Shown here: positions 61,923 to 64,000 of the stretch, piece by piece
How the letters are laid out: each line of letters starts with the position of its first letter
Position numbering within the stretch: position 1 is the first letter of the stretch
Assembly (NCBI GenBank): GCA_002898575.1
Contig: BEHT01000002.1
Location: forward strand, 1-64,000
DNA from: a bacterium HR17
Lineage (GTDB): Bacteria; Armatimonadota; Fervidibacteria; Fervidibacterales; Fervidibacteraceae
Reading direction: 5' to 3'
DNA: 64,000 nt
Position numbers and translations under genes: made by a program
The notes under the pieces: model-generated
Database searches by the model: none
Seen by the model: the letters and a program-made list of their open reading frames with translations, nothing else
What the model was told of the DNA's origin: nothing

Positions 61923-63077
61923 ATGGCTGCACGCAACGCTTGGCGCGATCTGTTCTTTTGGTTGCTGGGTGTTCTCATCGGCGCAGGGTTAATCGTTGTG
62001 GGACAACGGATGGGATGGCAAGACGCACAGCGTTCGGGACGCGCCGTCGCCCCTGTCGCTTACCGCCCCAGCGCCACACCCTCGCACCTGCAACTTGAGC
62101 GGTCTATAGAAACCGTTCCGATGACGCCGACATCGCCGACGACGGATTTTTGGGTGCCGATCGTGGAACGGGTGGGGCAGGCGGTTGTGAGCATTGAGGC
62201 TGACGAACCAGGCGTGCCCGGTGAGCAAAACGCCGGTTCCGGCGTCATCTTTGACGGCGGACGCGGGTTGATCGTGACCAACTACCATGTCACCGAAGGG
62301 GCGCGGCGGTTGTTCGTCACCCTCAAGGACGGGCGTCGGTTTCGCGCCCGCGTCATCGGCAGCGAGCCGCACATGGACATCGCTGTCCTACAAATCCCCG
62401 CCCGCAACTTGCCTGAAGCCAAGTTTGGGTCAACGGACGGCCTCAAAGAAGGTGCGTGGGTGTTAGCCATCGGTAACCCCTTCGGGTTCGCCAACACGGT
62501 CACGGTCGGCGTCGTCAGCGCTAAAGGGCGCCGCCTCCCCGACGAAAATGTCTTGTTAGATGACCTCATCCAAACAGACGCTGCCATCAACCCCGGCAAC
62601 AGCGGCGGTGCCCTCGTCAACAGCCGGGGCGAAGTCGTCGGCATCAATGTCGCAATGCGCCCCGGTGCACAAGGCATCGCCTTCGCCATCCCGATTGAGA
62701 CTGTCCGCGATGTCGTGGAGCAACTGCTCCGCCACCAGCAAGTCCGCCAGCCGATGCTGGGCATCAGTTACGAGATGGCGACGGAAGAGGAGCGTCAACG
62801 CTTGGGTATCCCCGTGGAGCGAGCGTTAGTGGTGCAAGATGTGATGAGCGGCTTGCCTGCCGCCAAGTTCGGGTTGCAACAAGGCGATGTCATCATCGCT
62901 ATTAACGGGCAACCTGTCCGTGACACCCACCATTTGCGAACGGTCGTGCGTCAAGCCGCCCGCGCCGGTCAAACAGTGCGGTTGCGCGTTTTTCGTCAAG
63001 GGCACACATTGGACATCTCCGTCCGCCCTGAATGGGTGCCCATTCGGCAACTGCTCCGCGATTTGCGGGAGCGATGA
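61923..63077 (+). CDS. HtrA-like serine protease with one PDZ domain
   Basis: 384 residues from the ATG at 61923 (AAGGGGAG, 9-base spacing); an ATG at 61896 overlapping the hspR stop is an alternative. One N-terminal membrane helix (about 9-26). Catalytic His in VTNYHVTEG, Asp in MDIAVLQI and Ser in PGNSGGALV. A single C-terminal PDZ domain (about 278-370, GLPAAKFGLQQGDVI). A second HtrA paralog in the same cluster, with a different domain count, suggests divided roles in envelope quality control. Confidence 0.94.
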   Translation: MAARNAWRDLFFWLLGVLIGAGLIVVGQRMGWQDAQRSGRAVAPVAYRPSATPSHLQLERSIETVPMTPTSPTTDFWVPIVERVGQAVVSIEADEPGVPGEQNAGSGVIFDGGRGLIVTNYHVTEGARRLFVTLKDGRRFRARVIGSEPHMDIAVLQIPARNLPEAKFGSTDGLKEGAWVLAIGNPFGFANTVTVGVVSAKGRRLPDENVLLDDLIQTDAAINPGNSGGALVNSRGEVVGINVAMRPGAQGIAFAIPIETVRDVVEQLLRHQQVRQPMLGISYEMATEEERQRLGIPVERALVVQDVMSGLPAAKFGLQQGDVIIAINGQPVRDTHHLRTVVRQAARAGQTVRLRVFRQGHTLDISVRPEWVPIRQLLRDLRER

Positions 63078-63129
63078 GCGGTGCTTACTGCAGACCCGGT
63101 TAGGCAAGCGTTCTGCGGCGATTTAGGGG

Positions 63130-63450
63130 CTACGGTGTCCATCGGCTGAACACCAAATCGCGGTCGCGCACCTTGAAATGACACCCGACACACTGATTAG
63201 TTGGGTCGGTGACCAGCGGTTTGCCTGTTGCGTCCCACGCCTGCCAACCCCAGCCGCCCGTCTTGGCATAGCGCTTGCTGTCTTTGACCATGACAGCGAC
63301 GAACTTCTTGTCACCCGCGACACACATACCGTTTTCGTCTTTCGCCTCATAGAACGCTGCGGCGATGACGCTGCCGTCGGGCAACTTTTTCGCGCCCTGC
63401 TGGTAAGCAGCGGCAGCAATTTTGTTACGCTGTGTTGGAAAAGGGGTTTT
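63130..63450 (-). pseudogene. Cytochrome P460-like protein, 5'-truncated
   Basis: The readable part ends TNQCVGCHFKVRDRDLVFSRWTP, with a c-type heme CxxCH and the P460-family ending DRDxVFSR. Upstream are KKLPDGSVIAAAFYEAK and GGWGWQAWDATGKPLVTDP. No start codon, ribosome site or signal peptide remains; the frame runs into the palindromic element at 63453. Probably the 3' remnant of a periplasmic P460-type cytochrome gene cut by the element. Confidence 0.65.
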
Positions 63451-63452
63451 TG

Positions 63453-63529
63453 TCGGAGGGCGGCTCTCCTGAGCCGCCGAACAATGACATGAAACCGTAA
63501 GGGCGCGTCAGGAGACGCCCCCTCCGAGG
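63453..63529. repeat. 77-bp palindromic (BIME-like) element, copy C
   Basis: TCGGAGGG starts the element and CCTCCGAGG ends it. Inside are GGCGGCTC-TCCT-GAGCCGCC (63459-63478) and GCGTC-AGGA-GACGC (63505-63518). The right half is an inverted, diverged version of the left half, so the whole element is a long imperfect palindrome. Same length as copy A at 37861-37937. It separates two gene remnants. Confidence 0.8.
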
Positions 63530-63531
63530 CG

Positions 63532-63687
63532 CTGCCGATAGGGTTGGTGCGCCGTGAAGTCGTCCCGACCCGCCCTGCGCGGGTGTTCTACCACTTGACC
63601 GAGCGCGCCCGCACCGTGCTGCCGCTGCTCATGCGCCAACCCGTTGGGCTCGCGGAGGGCAACACTGCCCCTCCGCCGAAGGGTTAA
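63532..63687 (+). pseudogene. Remnant of an HxlR/MarR-like transcriptional regulator
   Basis: The frame encodes LPIGLVRREVVPTRPARVFYHLTERARTVLPLL (shown in part as LVRREVV, PARVFYHLTERAR, TVLPLL). This is the wing region of an HxlR-type HTH protein, where the usual pattern is GLVxRxVYPExPPRVEYxLTExGRxLLPVL. The N-terminal HTH is missing because the palindromic element abuts the fragment. Non-functional remnant. Confidence 0.5.
63652..63676. repeat. Short palindrome
   Basis: GCGGAGGGCA (63652-63661) and TGCCCCTCCGC (63666-63676) pair over 10 bp with one bulged C and loop ACAC. The GGAGGG/CCTCC core recalls the 77-bp element ends but the rest differs. The following bases up to 63865 hold no gene I can see. 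Confidence 0.5.
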
Positions 63688-63865
63688 TCCCGGCGGTCGG
63701 GCACCCAAGCGTTCGTGAGGCTGACACGCATAAATCGCAGCGGTAACGGGTAAACACAAAACGGCTTCAGGCACTTTCCCCCGATGCGGTAGGCTTCTCG
63801 TCGCTCGGTGCTTTACGCCCTTACGCCGCACGCATTACGCTTTTACGACCGAGGTGACGGCACAA

Positions 63866-64000
63866 TGGACCTGAACCGCTTCACGGTGAAAGCGCAAGAA
63901 ACTTTACAGGCTGCCCATAGCCTTGCGGTGGAGCGACGCAACCCTGAGCTGACGCCCGAGCACTTGCTTGTCGCACTGCTCCGGGATCGTGACGGCGTGG
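63866..64000 (+). CDS. clpB: ATP-dependent chaperone ClpB, N-terminal part
   Basis: 45 codons from the ATG at 63866 to the window end, with GAGGTGA upstream. MDLNRFTVKAQETLQAAHSL followed by NPELTPEHLLVALLRDRDGV is the conserved Clp N-domain of ClpB (ClpC would begin differently). ClpB rescues aggregated proteins with DnaK, so it extends the heat-shock cluster. I see no HAIR-type palindrome directly upstream. Confidence 0.85.

Noticed and set aside
1-64000. tRNA, rRNA or CRISPR loci
   Set aside because: Reading both strands by eye I found no T-arm-like GGTTCGA signatures in cloverleaf context, no rRNA cores and no regularly spaced direct repeats; a tRNAscan or CRISPR search was not run.

Overview
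The window is a GC-rich bacterial chromosome segment of about 55 protein genes on both strands. It contains no rRNA, no tRNA, no CRISPR array and no intact transposase that I can see. The gene mix suggests a thermophilic, didermic, heterotrophic bacterium: an H-X9-DG (DUF1559) pseudopilin with a GFTLIE cleavage site, TolC/HlyD/MacB-type export, a K+-independent H+-pyrophosphatase, a futalosine-pathway menaquinone gene (mqnC), an HspR-type heat-shock regulator and a KaiC-like ATPase with its usual small partner. Armatimonadota (Fervidibacter-like) is my best guess, from gene content only.

Layout. 1-6.7 kb: end of an unknown gene, cstA, an FkbM methyltransferase, the membrane pyrophosphatase and the acetolactate synthase small subunit. 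6.65-8.5 kb: a selenium locus. A small ArsC/Spx-like gene (minus) and selD (plus) are divergent, and each has an in-frame UGA exactly where the family has its catalytic Cys, followed by a SECIS-like hairpin. 8.5-20.2 kb: hemL, a GH51 arabinofuranosidase with a lipoprotein gene, a P1B metal ATPase, an RbsD/FucU-like protein, moaC, a fused MrpA/B antiporter and recO. 20.2-26.7 kb: korAB, a PEP-CTERM-like lipoprotein, a deoxyhypusine-synthase-like protein and an N-acyl-D-amino-acid deacylase. 26.7-33 kb: a tripartite efflux system (TolC on minus; HlyD-type adaptor, ATPase, permease and a secreted Gly-rich protein on plus).

33.2-40.7 kb: a DciA-like protein, then an accessory block with visibly lower GC. 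It holds a regulator made of two tandem SorC halves, the pseudopilin, a Tat-exported phosphodiesterase, a badly damaged glycoside hydrolase and a damaged glycerol-1-phosphate dehydrogenase. A family of palindromic 77-bp elements occurs here and again near the right end. One half-element sits inside the dehydrogenase gene between 25-bp direct repeats.

40.8-56.5 kb: an M20 peptidase, two small membrane proteins, an ABC ATPase, an ECF sigma/anti-sigma/secretin-domain operon, uvrC, the KaiC-like pair, mqnC, a peptidyl-prolyl isomerase, a Gfo/Idh/MocA oxidoreductase, dxr, an MFS transporter and argB. 56.5-64 kb: a heat-shock cluster dnaK-htrA-dnaJ-hspR-htrA without grpE, with an HspR-operator-like palindrome upstream of dnaK, then a gene graveyard (cytochrome P460 and HxlR remnants with palindromic repeats) and the start of clpB.

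The most novel lead is the selenocysteine-type ArsC/Spx-like protein beside a selenocysteine-type SelD. Conventional gene calling would truncate both.
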